64,000 bases of DNA from contig CP036296.1 in the NCBI GenBank assembly GCA_007751255.1, forward strand, positions 3,534,001 through 3,598,000, given 5' to 3'. The notes beneath the pieces were generated by a model. It was not told the origin of the DNA. It ran no database searches and saw nothing but the letters and a program-made list of their open reading frames with translations. This stretch comes from Engelhardtia mirabilis. Its GTDB lineage: Bacteria > Planctomycetota > UBA1135 > GCA-002686595. The position numbers and the translations under genes were made by a program. Shown here one piece after another: positions 31,394 to 41,146 of this stretch. Each line of letters begins with the position of its first letter. Within the stretch, counting starts at the first letter, position 1.

Positions 31394-32758
31394 TCAACTG
31401 CGCTGGACCGAGATCGTCTTGGGCACCGTGAACTGGCGGTGTCCCTCGACGGTGCCGATGAAGCCGAAGCCGGACTGGCCGTGGCCGACCCAGGGGCCCG
31501 CGGCGGAGAGGTAGCGGTTCACGCCCACCTGGCCGCTTCTGATCCCACTGGCCACGCGCATGCCGCGCTCGAGGTCGCCGGTCCAGACGTTGGCGCCCAG
31601 GCCGAAGGGGGTGCTGTTGGCCAGACGCACGGCCTCGGCCTCGCTGCCGTCGAAGCGCGACACGCTGACCACCGGACCGAAGGTCTCCTCGCTGGACAGG
31701 CGCGCGCTGGCGGGCACGTCCATCAGGACGGTGGCCGGATAGAAGAACCCGTCCCCGTCGAGCGGCGCGCCGCCGGCCATGAGGCGGGCGCCCGCGGACA
31801 CGGCGTCTTGGACCAGGGCGTGGATCTTGTCGCGCTGGGGGCCCGAGACGATCGGACCGAACTTGGCCCCCTCGCTGAAGCCGGAGGACGGCGCCCAGCC
31901 ACGCGCCTTGTCGACCACCAGTCGTTCGAACTCCTCGGCCACGGCGTCCGCGACGTAGATGCGCTCGACGCTGCAACAGACCTGGCCCGCGTTCCGCAGA
32001 GAGTGGCGCACCGCCGACTCGGCCGCGGCTTCGAGGTCCGCGTCGGCGAACACCACCAAGGGGTCCTTGCCGCCCAGCTCGAGCACCAGGCGTTTCAGCC
32101 CCGCCGCCGCGGAGCCCATGATTCGCATGCCCGTCTCGCGGCTGCCGACGAAGCCGATCATGTCGACGTCGGCCGCCACCAGCCTCGCCCCTACATCGCC
32201 CAGGCCCTGCACCACTTGCAGCACGCCGTCGGGCAGGAAGGTTCCGACGATCTCGGCCAGCACCGCGCCGGTCAGGGGCACGTGCTCGCTGGGCTTGAAG
32301 ACCACCGCGTTGCCGGTCGCCAGGGCGGGCACCAGGATCGACATGGGCATGCCGACCGGGAAGTTCCAAGGCGTGATCGCCGCGACCACGCCCAGGGCCT
32401 CGCGCCGGATGACGGAGTCGACGCCGTCGCCGGGGACGCGTTCCTCGGCCACCGCCGTGCGCACCTCCTCGAGGGTGCTCGCCATGCCCCGCGCCCGCCC
32501 ACGCACTTCGGCCAGCGCCTCGGCCCGGGGCTTGCCCATCTCGCGGGTGACGAGATCGGCGATCTCCTCCGCCCGCTCGCCGAGACGTTCCGCGGCGGCG
32601 GCGAGGGCGTCGATGCGCGCCTCGATCGGCACTGCCGCCCAGCGCGGCTGGGCCAGCCGAGCGGCGCGCACCGCGGCATCGATCTCCTCCGCGGAGCTGA
32701 CGGGGATCATGGAGATGGTCCCGCCGGTGGCGGGGTCGATGTCGGCGAACTCGGTCAT
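31394..32758 (-). CDS. NAD(P)-dependent aldehyde dehydrogenase (succinate-semialdehyde dehydrogenase-like)
   Basis: 454 residues, the short SSADH-type ALDH length. Motifs: TPWNFP for cofactor, FVGSRETG for the Rossmann turn, the general base in LELGGKDP, the catalytic Cys in GQVCCSVER, and the C-terminal EETFGPV. It oxidises an aldehyde to its acid; succinate semialdehyde is the best guess but specificity cannot be read. The SDR gene lies 39 bases upstream on the same strand. Confidence 0.92.
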   Translation of the reverse strand: MTEFADIDPATGGTISMIPVSSAEEIDAAVRAARLAQPRWAAVPIEARIDALAAAAERLGERAEEIADLVTREMGKPRAEALAEVRGRARGMASTLEEVRTAVAEERVPGDGVDSVIRREALGVVAAITPWNFPVGMPMSILVPALATGNAVVFKPSEHVPLTGAVLAEIVGTFLPDGVLQVVQGLGDVGARLVAADVDMIGFVGSRETGMRIMGSAAAGLKRLVLELGGKDPLVVFADADLEAAAESAVRHSLRNAGQVCCSVERIYVADAVAEEFERLVVDKARGWAPSSGFSEGAKFGPIVSGPQRDKIHALVQDAVSAGARLMAGGAPLDGDGFFYPATVLMDVPASARLSSEETFGPVVSVSRFDGSEAEAVRLANSTPFGLGANVWTGDLERGMRVASGIRSGQVGVNRYLSAAGPWVGHGQSGFGFIGTVEGHRQFTVPKTISVQRS

Positions 32759-32797
32759 CGTGAGTCTCGGAAGGCAGGGTCGTCGCGGGCGGCGGGC

Positions 32798-33517
32798 CTA
32801 CAGTAGCCAGCCCCCGGCGACCTCGAGGTCCTGGCCGGTAGCGTAGCCGCTGTCCTCCGACAGCAGCCAAGCGGCGGCCCGCGCGATCTCTTCCGGTCGC
32901 CCTGTGCGCCCCATCGGGATCGCCGCTTGGCGTGCGGGATTCAGAGTGTCCGCGTGCGCGCCATCGTGGGGCACGATGCCCGGCGAGAGCATGTTGACCC
33001 GCACGCCGTGGGGCGCTTCCTCCTTCGCCATCGAGCGCACCAACAGGGCCAGGGCCGACTTGGTTGCGGCGTAGCCGGCCGCCTGAGTGCGTGCCCGCCC
33101 GCCGCCCAGGCCGGCGCAGCCGAAGAAGAGCCAGGCCCCGCCACTGGCCCGAATGGCCTGCCGGCCGGCCGCGACCAGGTTCCAGGCGCTCATCACGTTG
33201 CTCTCGAAGAGCCGGCGCAGGGTCTCGGGCTCGAGCTGGTCGAGCCGGCCCGATTCGAAGTCGCCCACGGCATGGACGACGCGGTCCAAACGCCCCTCCG
33301 CCTCCAGGACCTGACCCACCACTGCGTGGGCAGCGGCGGACTCGAGCAGGTCTGCCCGATGCAGGCGCCCGGCGAACTCGGGCTCGAGCTGGGAGGCTCG
33401 GTCGGAGCTCGTGCGCCACACCAGATGGACGCGGTCACCGCCGGCCGCGAGTTCTCGGGCCACGGCCAGTCCCAGGCCGCGGGCCGCTCCGGTGACGAGG
33501 CTGACGCGTTGGTGCAT
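32798..33517 (-). CDS. Short-chain dehydrogenase/reductase
   Basis: 239 residues. The N-terminal TGAARGLG dinucleotide-binding motif and the catalytic YAATK pair are clear. The position where SDRs have the catalytic Ser (about 13 residues before Tyr) falls in a Gly-rich stretch (FGCAGLGGG) without Ser, so activity may be altered or the alignment shifted. ATG at 33517 is chosen at the family-typical start; the open frame upstream is not SDR-like. It lies between signal peptidase and ALDH genes, all on the minus strand. Substrate unknown. Confidence 0.88.
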   Translation of the reverse strand: MHQRVSLVTGAARGLGLAVARELAAGGDRVHLVWRTSSDRASQLEPEFAGRLHRADLLESAAAHAVVGQVLEAEGRLDRVVHAVGDFESGRLDQLEPETLRRLFESNVMSAWNLVAAGRQAIRASGGAWLFFGCAGLGGGRARTQAAGYAATKSALALLVRSMAKEEAPHGVRVNMLSPGIVPHDGAHADTLNPARQAAIPMGRTGRPEEIARAAAWLLSEDSGYATGQDLEVAGGWLL

Positions 33518-33554
33518 GGCCCCGAGGATCGCCTGCGGAGCCGCGCGATGCCAG

Positions 33555-34100
33555 TCAGTCCAGGATGCCGATGCGCGCCGGAGGCCAAACGCGCAGCTCG
33601 ACCCGGCCGCGCAGGTCCTGGACCGGGACCAGGCCGAAGTCACGACTGTCGGCACTGTGGGGCCGGTTGTCGCCCATCACGAACACGTGGCCCGGGTCGA
33701 CAACGGTGGAGACCACGCGGTCGTCGCGGTCGGTGACGGCGTAGGGCTCCTCCAGCCGCGAGCCGTCCACGAAGACCCCGGCGGGCCCGACTACGACCCT
33801 CTCACCCGGCAGGCCCACCACCCGCTTGATGTAGTCCAACTGCGGATCGACGGGCGAACGCAGCACCACGATGTCGCCCCGATTCACGTGCCCGAAGACG
33901 AAGCTCCAGGGTTCGACGAGGATCCGGTCGCCGTCGTGGATGCCCGGCTGCATGGATGCTCCGCGCACCACCGAGAGGTTGAAGAGCAGCGTGTAGGCGA
34001 GCATCCCGGCCACCGAGACGAACAGGCCGTCGCGGAGGCTGCGAGCGCGCCGCGAGAGCAGCAGGCGGGGGATCGGACGGGAACGCCAGGCACGGACCAT
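33555..34100 (-). CDS. lepB: Signal peptidase I
   Basis: 181 residues. One membrane helix near residues 24-45 precedes the catalytic Ser in RGASMQPG (about 48) and the general-base Lys in YIKRVVGLPGE (about 91). The later GDNRPHSADSR box is the family's third conserved region. It cleaves signal peptides of exported proteins at the outer face of the inner membrane. At 181 residues it is a short form. ATG 34100 is chosen; the frame is open far upstream without homology. Confidence 0.92.
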   Translation of the reverse strand: MVRAWRSRPIPRLLLSRRARSLRDGLFVSVAGMLAYTLLFNLSVVRGASMQPGIHDGDRILVEPWSFVFGHVNRGDIVVLRSPVDPQLDYIKRVVGLPGERVVVGPAGVFVDGSRLEEPYAVTDRDDRVVSTVVDPGHVFVMGDNRPHSADSRDFGLVPVQDLRGRVELRVWPPARIGILD

Positions 34101-34493
34101 GGGCAGGACTATCGGCCGCCCCTGGAGCGGGTCTTGATCCCGCTTGGGTCGGAAGCCGTGACGCCGAAAGCCATGACCTGGCTCGAGGATCGGTCCGGAC
34201 CTGGCCCAGGGCCGCCGCCGCGCGCGAGGCTCCAGCGGTCGCCGAGATCCGCCACCGGCGCGTTCCGCTCGCTCGCCCCTGTGCCCGGTGGATCGACCCC
34301 ACCGCCGACGAGGCCTCTCGGCCCGACGTGGACGGCTCGGATGCAAGGTGCCGTCAGCGGGCGGTAGGCGAACGCGGGCCGCCGTTTGGACTGCTGGGCG
34401 TGGATACCGATGACCGATGCGGGCTAGCCTGGGCCCCAGGGTGCGGCCCCCCGTCGCTCCCGCGCCCCACCCGATAGCCCACCCCCCTCTCTG
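34101..34493. promoter_or_regulatory. 393-base divergent region (lepB / otsA)
   Basis: No gene is apparent. It must carry promoters for lepB (leftward) and for the trehalose/acyltransferase operon (rightward). Frames through it are Arg/Pro/Gly-rich. No operator or strong hairpin was recognised by eye. Confidence 0.45.
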
Positions 34494-35876
34494 GTGTCCG
34501 CCCGCAGCCGTCTGATCGTCGTCGCCAACCGCCTGCCGGTCCACCGCGTCAAGCGCGCCTCCGGTTCCGGCTGGGAGACGAGTCCGGGCGGTCTGGTGAG
34601 TGCCCTGGCGCCGATGCTGCGGGAACGCGAGGGGGCCTGGGTCGGCTGGCCCGGCTACGCCGGCGAGGCCCCCAGGCCGTTCGAGCACGAGCGCATGAGC
34701 CTGATCCCGGTCGGCCTCAGCCGCAGCGACCTGGACGGCTTCTACCTGGGCTTCTCCAACGCCACCCTGTGGCCCCTGTACCACGACGCGGTGCGCTACC
34801 CCGAGTACCACCGCCGCTGGTGGGCGCCCTACGTCGACGTCAACAACCGCTTCGCCAAGATCACCGCCCGCCACGTGGCCGACGGGGACCTGGTCTGGGT
34901 CCAGGACTACCAACTCCAGTTGGTGCCCTTGATGCTGCGCCAGCGCAAGCCCGGCGTCCGGATCGGCTTCTTCCTCCACATCCCCTTCCCGCCGGTCGAG
35001 CTGTTCGCCCAGTTGCCCTGGCGCCAGCAGTTGCTGGAGGGCCTCTTGGGCGCCGACGTGGTGGGCTTCCAGACCAAGGTCGGCGCCCAGAACTTCGTGC
35101 GCGCGGCCCGGCGCTTCGCGGGGGCGCGGGGTCACGAGGGGCTGCTCGAGCATCGCGGCCGCCGGATCCAGGTGCGCCACTTTCCGATCTCGATCGACTA
35201 CGCCGCGATCGACAGCGCCGCGCGCCGGCCGGAGGTGGCCCAGGCCGCGGCCGAGATCCGCAAGCACACCGCGGGCGGTCGCAAGCTGCTCCTGGGCGTC
35301 GATCGCCTCGACTACACCAAGGGCATCGACCTGCGCCTACGCGCCTTCGAGACCCTGCTCGAGCGCTACGAGAACAGCAACGACGTGGCCTGCTTCGTGC
35401 AGATCGCCGTACCCAGCCGCGAGCACTCACCCGAGTACGCCGACATGCGGACGCGCATCGAACAGCTCGTCGGGCACATCAATGGCACCTACTCGGAGCG
35501 CGGCCTGACGCCGGTCCACTACCTGTACCGCAACATCCCGTTCGACGAGCTCCTGGCCTACTACCTGGCCGCCGACGCGATGGTGGTGACGCCCCTGCGC
35601 GACGGCATGAACCTGGTCGCGAAGGAGTACGTGGCCACCCGCTTCGACAACGCCGGAGCGCTGGTCCTGTCCGAGTTCGCCGGAGCCGCGCAGGAGCTGA
35701 AGCAAGCGATCCAGGTCAATCCCCACGACGTCGACGGCATCGCCGCGGCCCTCGACCAAGCCTTGACCATGCCCCAGGACGAGATCGAACGACGCATGCG
35801 ATCCATGCGCAGCCGAGTGCGCCGCCACGACGTCTACGCCTGGGCGTCGTCCTTCGTGGAGGCCATGGCCTCATGA
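34494..35876 (+). CDS. otsA: Trehalose-6-phosphate synthase (GT20)
   Basis: 460 residues with a GTG start. It joins UDP- or ADP-glucose and glucose-6-phosphate into trehalose-6-phosphate. Motifs of retaining GT20 enzymes: VANRLPV, GGLVSAL and WVGWPG at the N terminus, [26 protein letters not shown] for the donor site, and [12 protein letters not shown] near the C terminus. It overlaps the phosphatase fusion gene by 4 bases (ATGA), so the two steps are made together. Confidence 0.96.
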   Translation: MSARSRLIVVANRLPVHRVKRASGSGWETSPGGLVSALAPMLREREGAWVGWPGYAGEAPRPFEHERMSLIPVGLSRSDLDGFYLGFSNATLWPLYHDAVRYPEYHRRWWAPYVDVNNRFAKITARHVADGDLVWVQDYQLQLVPLMLRQRKPGVRIGFFLHIPFPPVELFAQLPWRQQLLEGLLGADVVGFQTKVGAQNFVRAARRFAGARGHEGLLEHRGRRIQVRHFPISIDYAAIDSAARRPEVAQAAAEIRKHTAGGRKLLLGVDRLDYTKGIDLRLRAFETLLERYENSNDVACFVQIAVPSREHSPEYADMRTRIEQLVGHINGTYSERGLTPVHYLYRNIPFDELLAYYLAADAMVVTPLRDGMNLVAKEYVATRFDNAGALVLSEFAGAAQELKQAIQVNPHDVDGIAAALDQALTMPQDEIERRMRSMRSRVRRHDVYAWASSFVEAMAS

Positions 35877-38413
35877 ACGAGTTGTTCGAGCGCATCGACG
35901 AGCTGGCCCGGGAACCGGTGCTGCTGGTGGCAACCGACTACGACGGCACCCTGGCGCCTATCGTGGACGATCCCGCGGCGGCCCTGCCCCATCGCGAGGC
36001 CCTGGTGGCCCTGGCGCGGCTGGCGGCCCTGCCCGACACCCACGTGGCCGTGATCAGCGGGCGCGCCCTGGCGGAGCTGGCCCGCTTCACCGGCAACCCC
36101 GACGGCCTGCGCCTGGTCGGGAGCCACGGATCGGAGTTCGACGTGGGCTTCGCCTCGTCCCTGAACGAGGCCGAGCGGGCCCTGCGTTCGGAGCTGCTCT
36201 CCGAGTTGGAACGCATCACACAACTGGGCCCGGGCCTCAGCGTGGAGCCGAAGCCGGCCGGTGCCGCCTTCCACTGGCGCAGGGCCGCGCCCGGCTTGCA
36301 GGAGACCGCGCGCGACGCCGTGCTCCAGGGCCCCGCCGCCCGCGATGGCGTGCATGTGATGTCGGGCAAGTGCGTGCTCGAGCTGAGCGTGGTCAGTACC
36401 GACAAGGGCCAGGCCCTCGAACGCTTGCGACACGGTGCCGGGGCCCAAGTGGCGATCTACCTGGGGGACGACGTCACCGACGAAGACGCATTCGCGCGGC
36501 TGCACGGGCGCGACGTGGGCGTGAAGGTCGGCGACGGCGAGACCATGGCCGGTTTCCGCGTCGCCGATCCATCGGACGTCGCGCGTGTGCTGGCTCGTCT
36601 GGGCGAGGCCCGACGCGCCTGGCTGCGCGGACCGGCGACCGTGCCGATCGAGGCCCACTCGCTGCTCTCCGACCAACGCACGGCGGCCCTGGTGACGCCC
36701 GACGCGCGCGTGGTGTGGTACTGCGCCCCGCGCATCGACAGCCCGGCGCTGTTCGCCGAGTTGCTCGGCGGGCGCTCGGCCGGCTACTTCAGCGTGGCAT
36801 CCGTGGACGGCAGTGCACCCCTGCGCCAGACCTACGAGGGCGCGACGATGGTGTTGCGGACGCGCTGGAAGCACTTCTCGGTGGTCGACTACCTGGACTG
36901 CTCCCAGGGGCGGCCGCGTCAACGGGCCGGCCGCACCGACCTGTTGCGCGTCTTGGAAGGCAACGGACGCGTGGCCGTCGAGTTTGCGCCGCGCCTGGAC
37001 TTCGGTCGCAGCCCGACCCGCCTGCGCGCGGTGGAGGGCGGGCTCGAGGTGGTCGACGCCTTCGATGGCATTCTCCTGCGCTCACCCGGAGTCGAGTGGA
37101 CGATCGAGCCCGACGGACAACACCAGACCGCCCGCGCGGAGGTGGAGTTGGGGCAGGCGCCGCTGGTGCTCGAGCTCAGCTATGGCGGTGGCGCGCGGGG
37201 TCAGGCCACGGCCGAGCGCGCCCGCAGGCGTTCGACGCACCTGTTCTGGTCGGACTGGGCCGACGGCCTGCGCCTGCCGAGCGTCGCCACCGACGCCGTG
37301 CGGCGCAGCGCGCTGGTGCTGAAGAGCCTGTGCTACGGCCCCACCGGCGCGATCCTCGCCGCCCCCACCACGAGCCTGCCCGAGCACGTGGGCGGCATTC
37401 GCAACTGGGACTATCGCTACACCTGGCTGCGCGACGCGGCCCTCTCCGCCCACGCCCTGGTCGAGCTGGGCAGCCTCTCGGAGGGCATGGACTACCTGGA
37501 CTGGGTGCTGTCGGTGGTCGAGGAACTGGACGGGCCCCAGCAACTGCGGCCGCTCTACGACGTGACCGGGCGCGACCTGGGCCCCGAGGCCGAGATCCGC
37601 GAGCTGTGCGGCTACGCCGGCAGTCGGCCGGTGCGAGTCGGCAACGCGGCCGCGGCGCAGGTGCAGCTGGACGTCTTCGGCCCGATCGCGGACCTGGTCC
37701 TGGCCCTGGCCCGCGCCGGTGCGCCCCTGGCGTCGAGCCACTGGCGCCTGGTCGAAGCCCTGGTTCTGGCGGTCGAGCGGCGTTGGGCCCAGCCGGACCA
37801 CGGCATCTGGGAGATCCGCGCGGCCCCGCGCCACCACGTCCATTCCAAGACCATGTGTTGGGTCACCGTCGACCGGGCCATCGCCCTGGCGCGCGACCAC
37901 TTCCACAAGGACGTGGGCGAGTGGCCCGCCCTACGTGACCGCATCCGCGACGAGATTCTCGAGCGGGGCTACAAGCCCTCGCGTGGAGCTTTCACCGCCG
38001 CCTACGAGGGCGACGATCTCGACGCGGCCACCTTGCTGCTGGGCACCTGCGGCCTGATCGACTGCGGCGACGAGCGCTTCGTGCGGACCGTCGACGCGAT
38101 CGAAGCCGAGCTACGCGCCGGCGCGACGGTCTATCGCTACCGCTCCAATGACGGCCTTGCGGGAACCGAGGGCGGCTTCCACATCCTCGCGGCGTGGTTG
38201 ACCGACGCACTGCTCGAGACCGGTCGCGGCGAGCGCGCGGAGCAGTTGTTCGAAGCACTCTTGGACTGCTGCGGACCCACGGGCCTCTTGTCCGAGCAAC
38301 TCGACCCCGAGACGGGGCGAGCCCTGGGCAACCATCCCCAGGCCTATTCGCACCTGGGGTTGATCTTCAACGCGGTGCGGCTGGCGCGACACGGCCGCGG
38401 GGGTCGCCGTTGA
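35873..38413 (+). CDS. Fusion of trehalose-6-phosphate phosphatase and GH15 hydrolase
   Basis: 846 residues in two parts. Residues 1-250 are a HAD-type OtsB: DYDGTLAP (nucleophile D22, acid D24), an SGR segment and GDDVTDEDAF. Residues 258-846 are a glycoside hydrolase family 15 domain (IEAHSLLSDQ start, WYCAPRIDSP, RNWDYRYTWLRDA, then GIWEIR and GTEGGF carrying the two Glu positions expected for catalysis). GH15 includes glucoamylases and actinobacterial trehalases. The protein may therefore make trehalose and also cleave trehalose or a related glucan. Overlaps otsA and the next gene by 4 bases each. Confidence 0.9.
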   Translation: MNELFERIDELAREPVLLVATDYDGTLAPIVDDPAAALPHREALVALARLAALPDTHVAVISGRALAELARFTGNPDGLRLVGSHGSEFDVGFASSLNEAERALRSELLSELERITQLGPGLSVEPKPAGAAFHWRRAAPGLQETARDAVLQGPAARDGVHVMSGKCVLELSVVSTDKGQALERLRHGAGAQVAIYLGDDVTDEDAFARLHGRDVGVKVGDGETMAGFRVADPSDVARVLARLGEARRAWLRGPATVPIEAHSLLSDQRTAALVTPDARVVWYCAPRIDSPALFAELLGGRSAGYFSVASVDGSAPLRQTYEGATMVLRTRWKHFSVVDYLDCSQGRPRQRAGRTDLLRVLEGNGRVAVEFAPRLDFGRSPTRLRAVEGGLEVVDAFDGILLRSPGVEWTIEPDGQHQTARAEVELGQAPLVLELSYGGGARGQATAERARRRSTHLFWSDWADGLRLPSVATDAVRRSALVLKSLCYGPTGAILAAPTTSLPEHVGGIRNWDYRYTWLRDAALSAHALVELGSLSEGMDYLDWVLSVVEELDGPQQLRPLYDVTGRDLGPEAEIRELCGYAGSRPVRVGNAAAAQVQLDVFGPIADLVLALARAGAPLASSHWRLVEALVLAVERRWAQPDHGIWEIRAAPRHHVHSKTMCWVTVDRAIALARDHFHKDVGEWPALRDRIRDEILERGYKPSRGAFTAAYEGDDLDAATLLLGTCGLIDCGDERFVRTVDAIEAELRAGATVYRYRSNDGLAGTEGGFHILAAWLTDALLETGRGERAEQLFEALLDCCGPTGLLSEQLDPETGRALGNHPQAYSHLGLIFNAVRLARHGRGGRR

Positions 38414-39693
38414 CGTCTCCCCTGCTCACCAACCGCGAGCCGGCACCCAAGGGCGACCTGTTGCGGCGCCTGGGCCTGGCAGTCGTCGAGTTGCTCGGCA
38501 TCTTCGTGACCGACATCTCCCTGCCGACGAGCGTGGCATTCGGCGCGTTCTACGCCGTGCCGCTCTTGTTCTGCTTCCACCGCGCACGCCGCAAGGAGGT
38601 GCTGGTGCTCGCAGCCGCTTCGTCGATCTTGGCCCCCCTGGGTGCCTTCATCGGCAGCGACGGTTGGGCGACCCCCGAGCTGGGCGTTGTGATCTCGGCC
38701 TCGACCGCGGTCTTCGCGATCTGGCTCACGGCCGGCCTGGTGTTGAATCGGCTGACAGAGGAAGAGCAGCTGATCGCCACGCGCGAGTTGAACGAGATCG
38801 CCCTTGGCGCAACCGAGGAGGGCGTGGTCGTGACCGACGCCCAGGGAATCGTCACTTGGCTCAATCGCGCGGCGGAGGGCATGCTCGGTTGGCGCCGGGT
38901 GGAAGCCGAGGGCCGCAGCCTTTCCGACGTCTACCGCCGCGTCGACGACGAAACGGTGACCCGCGCACCTGAACTCCCGGTGGACGTGATCATCGCTCGC
39001 ACCCGCAGCGGCGCGCGGCTACCGGTGGAGGAGACCACGGGAGTGATCCGCGATCTCCAGGGCGCTCCGCTGGGCCACGTGGTGGTGCTGCGCGACGCCA
39101 GCAAGCGCGAGTCGCTCGAACGCGAGCTGCGCCAGATGGCCTTCCGCGACCGACTCACGGGCCTGCCGAACCGGACGCTACTGGCCGAGCGCCTGGCCCT
39201 CGAGCTGGACCACGCCGCCCGTGACCAGAGGATGCTCGCCGTGCTGTTCATCGACCTCGACCACTTCAAGGAGGTCAACGACACCCTCGGTCACCAAGCC
39301 GGCGACGACCTCCTGCGAGGCGTTGCGGCCCGACTTCAGGAGTGCCTGCGCGCGGCAGACACGGTGGCGCGACTGGCAGGCGACGAGTTCGTGATCCTGA
39401 CCCCGGGGATCCACAACCGCCAGGACGCGACGCTGGTGGCCCAGAAGGTCTGCGCGGCCCTCTCCGAGCCCTTCCACCTGGGTTCCCACGAGCGCACGGT
39501 TCTGCCGTCGATCGGTATTGCCGTCTTCCCCGAACACGGCGTCGATGGGGACGTGCTGCTGAAGCAGGCCGACGGTGCCATGTACCTGGCCAAGCACGAG
39601 GGTGGCGGTCGCTTTGCCTTCGCCGACGGCATCGCGGACTCTGAATCTGGGTCCGGCCCTGGTTCTGGCCGGTCCAAGTCCCACAGCGACTGA
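38410..39693 (+). CDS. Membrane PAS-GGDEF protein, probable diguanylate cyclase
   Basis: 427 residues from a TTG overlapping the upstream stop (TTGA). Three or four hydrophobic helices (about 20-115) form an N-terminal sensor, then a PAS domain (about 125-240), then a GGDEF domain (about 255-415). The signature is AGDEF in place of GGDEF, a variant that can still be active. No RxxD inhibitory site is seen five residues before it and no EAL domain follows. Making c-di-GMP would fit the polysaccharide O-acylation genes downstream, which start 16 bases later. Confidence 0.85.
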   Translation: MTSPLLTNREPAPKGDLLRRLGLAVVELLGIFVTDISLPTSVAFGAFYAVPLLFCFHRARRKEVLVLAAASSILAPLGAFIGSDGWATPELGVVISASTAVFAIWLTAGLVLNRLTEEEQLIATRELNEIALGATEEGVVVTDAQGIVTWLNRAAEGMLGWRRVEAEGRSLSDVYRRVDDETVTRAPELPVDVIIARTRSGARLPVEETTGVIRDLQGAPLGHVVVLRDASKRESLERELRQMAFRDRLTGLPNRTLLAERLALELDHAARDQRMLAVLFIDLDHFKEVNDTLGHQAGDDLLRGVAARLQECLRAADTVARLAGDEFVILTPGIHNRQDATLVAQKVCAALSEPFHLGSHERTVLPSIGIAVFPEHGVDGDVLLKQADGAMYLAKHEGGGRFAFADGIADSESGSGPGSGRSKSHSD

Positions 39694-39709
39694 TCGAGCA
39701 GCCCCCCCG

Positions 39710-41146
39710 ATGCTCTTCAACAGCTTCGAGTACGTCCTGTTCCTGTGGACCGTCTACGTCCTCTTCTGGACCCTGCGGACCAGGCGCAAGCTGCGGCACA
39801 CCATGTTGCTGGTCGCCAGCTACTGGTTCTACGCCCAGGCCGACTGGCGATTCCTGTCGCTCTTGGTGGTCAGCTCGCTGGTCGACTTCTGGGCCGGCCG
39901 CGGCGTCCACGACGCGCTCGAAGCCGGCAACCGCCGTCGCGCCCACGCCTTCCTGGGCCTCAGCCTGGCGGTCAACCTCGGATTGCTCGGCACCTTCAAG
40001 TACGCCGACTTCTTCCTCGGCGGCTTCAGCGACCTGGCACAGGCGGTCGGCCTCGACCCGATCGGCCTGCGGCTGGACCTCGTGCTCCCGGTCGGGATCA
40101 GCTTCTATACCTTCCAGACGCTCAGCTACACCTTCGACATCTACCGCGGCAAGCTGCGGCCGATCGCGAGCTTGCTGGACTTCTCGCTCTACGTCTCCTT
40201 CTTCCCCCAGCTCGTCGCCGGCCCGATCGTGCGCGCGATCCAGTTCCTGCCGCAGCTCGAACAGCCGCCCGAGTACGACGATCGACGCGTTTCCTCGGGC
40301 CTGTTCCAGATCCTGCGCGGCCTGGTCAAGAAGCTCTTGATGGCCGACGTGCTCGGCGCCCACCTCGTGGACGCCGCCTTCGCCGACGCGGACACCATGG
40401 GCCAGCTCGGCGCGCCGGCCCTACTGCTCGCCACCTACGCCTACGCCCTGCAGCTCTACGGCGACTTCGCGGGCTACTCCGACATCGCCATCGGCTCGGC
40501 TCGCCTGCTGGGCTTCGAGCTGCCCAAGAACTTCGACGCGCCCTTCAAGTCCCGCTCGCTCGAGGAGTTCTGGACCCGCTGGCACATCACCATGTCCTCG
40601 TGGTTCATGGACTACGTCTACGTGGGCCTGGGCGGCAGCCGCGTGGGCTTCTGGCGCTACGCGCGCAACGTGATCGTGGCCTGGGGCCTGGTCGGGCTGT
40701 GGCACGGCGCGGCCTGGACCTTCGCCCTGTGGGGCCTCTACCACGGGCTGTGGCTGGTCGCGGTGCGCTGCGTGCGGATGCTGCTGCCCGACGAGCGCCT
40801 GCCCCAGAACAAGCTGTTCGCCGTCTTGGGGGTGCTGTTCACCTTCCACGTGGTGGCCTTCTCGATGATCCTGTTCCGCTGCCCGGACCTGGCCACCTTC
40901 AGCTCCGCGGTGGCGCAGCTCGGTGACTGGTCCATGGGCCTGCCGAATGTGCCCTGGCAGATCTGGTTGGTCCTAGGCCTGGGCTACGCCAGCCACCTGA
41001 TGCCCGACGCCTGGCAGCAGGCCCTCGAGCGCGGCTGGGAAGCGACGCCGCGCGTGGTCCAGGGCCTGGCCCTGGCTGCATCGATGGTGCTGCTGTTCGC
41101 CCTGCACCCGCCGGGGTTGGCGCCGTTCATCTACTTCCAGTTCTGA
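39710..41146 (+). CDS. MBOAT O-acyltransferase, AlgI/PatA-like
   Basis: 478 residues with about ten hydrophobic helices. MBOAT hallmarks are the FWTRWHITMSSW block and the GLWHGAAWTF block carrying the catalytic His, plus an upstream PVGISFYTFQ-type segment. Such proteins pass acetyl groups across the inner membrane for extracellular polysaccharide or cell-wall O-acetylation, together with an SGNH-fold partner. That partner (41146-42633) is encoded immediately downstream with a one-base TGATG overlap. Confidence 0.94.
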   Translation: MLFNSFEYVLFLWTVYVLFWTLRTRRKLRHTMLLVASYWFYAQADWRFLSLLVVSSLVDFWAGRGVHDALEAGNRRRAHAFLGLSLAVNLGLLGTFKYADFFLGGFSDLAQAVGLDPIGLRLDLVLPVGISFYTFQTLSYTFDIYRGKLRPIASLLDFSLYVSFFPQLVAGPIVRAIQFLPQLEQPPEYDDRRVSSGLFQILRGLVKKLLMADVLGAHLVDAAFADADTMGQLGAPALLLATYAYALQLYGDFAGYSDIAIGSARLLGFELPKNFDAPFKSRSLEEFWTRWHITMSSWFMDYVYVGLGGSRVGFWRYARNVIVAWGLVGLWHGAAWTFALWGLYHGLWLVAVRCVRMLLPDERLPQNKLFAVLGVLFTFHVVAFSMILFRCPDLATFSSAVAQLGDWSMGLPNVPWQIWLVLGLGYASHLMPDAWQQALERGWEATPRVVQGLALAASMVLLFALHPPGLAPFIYFQF

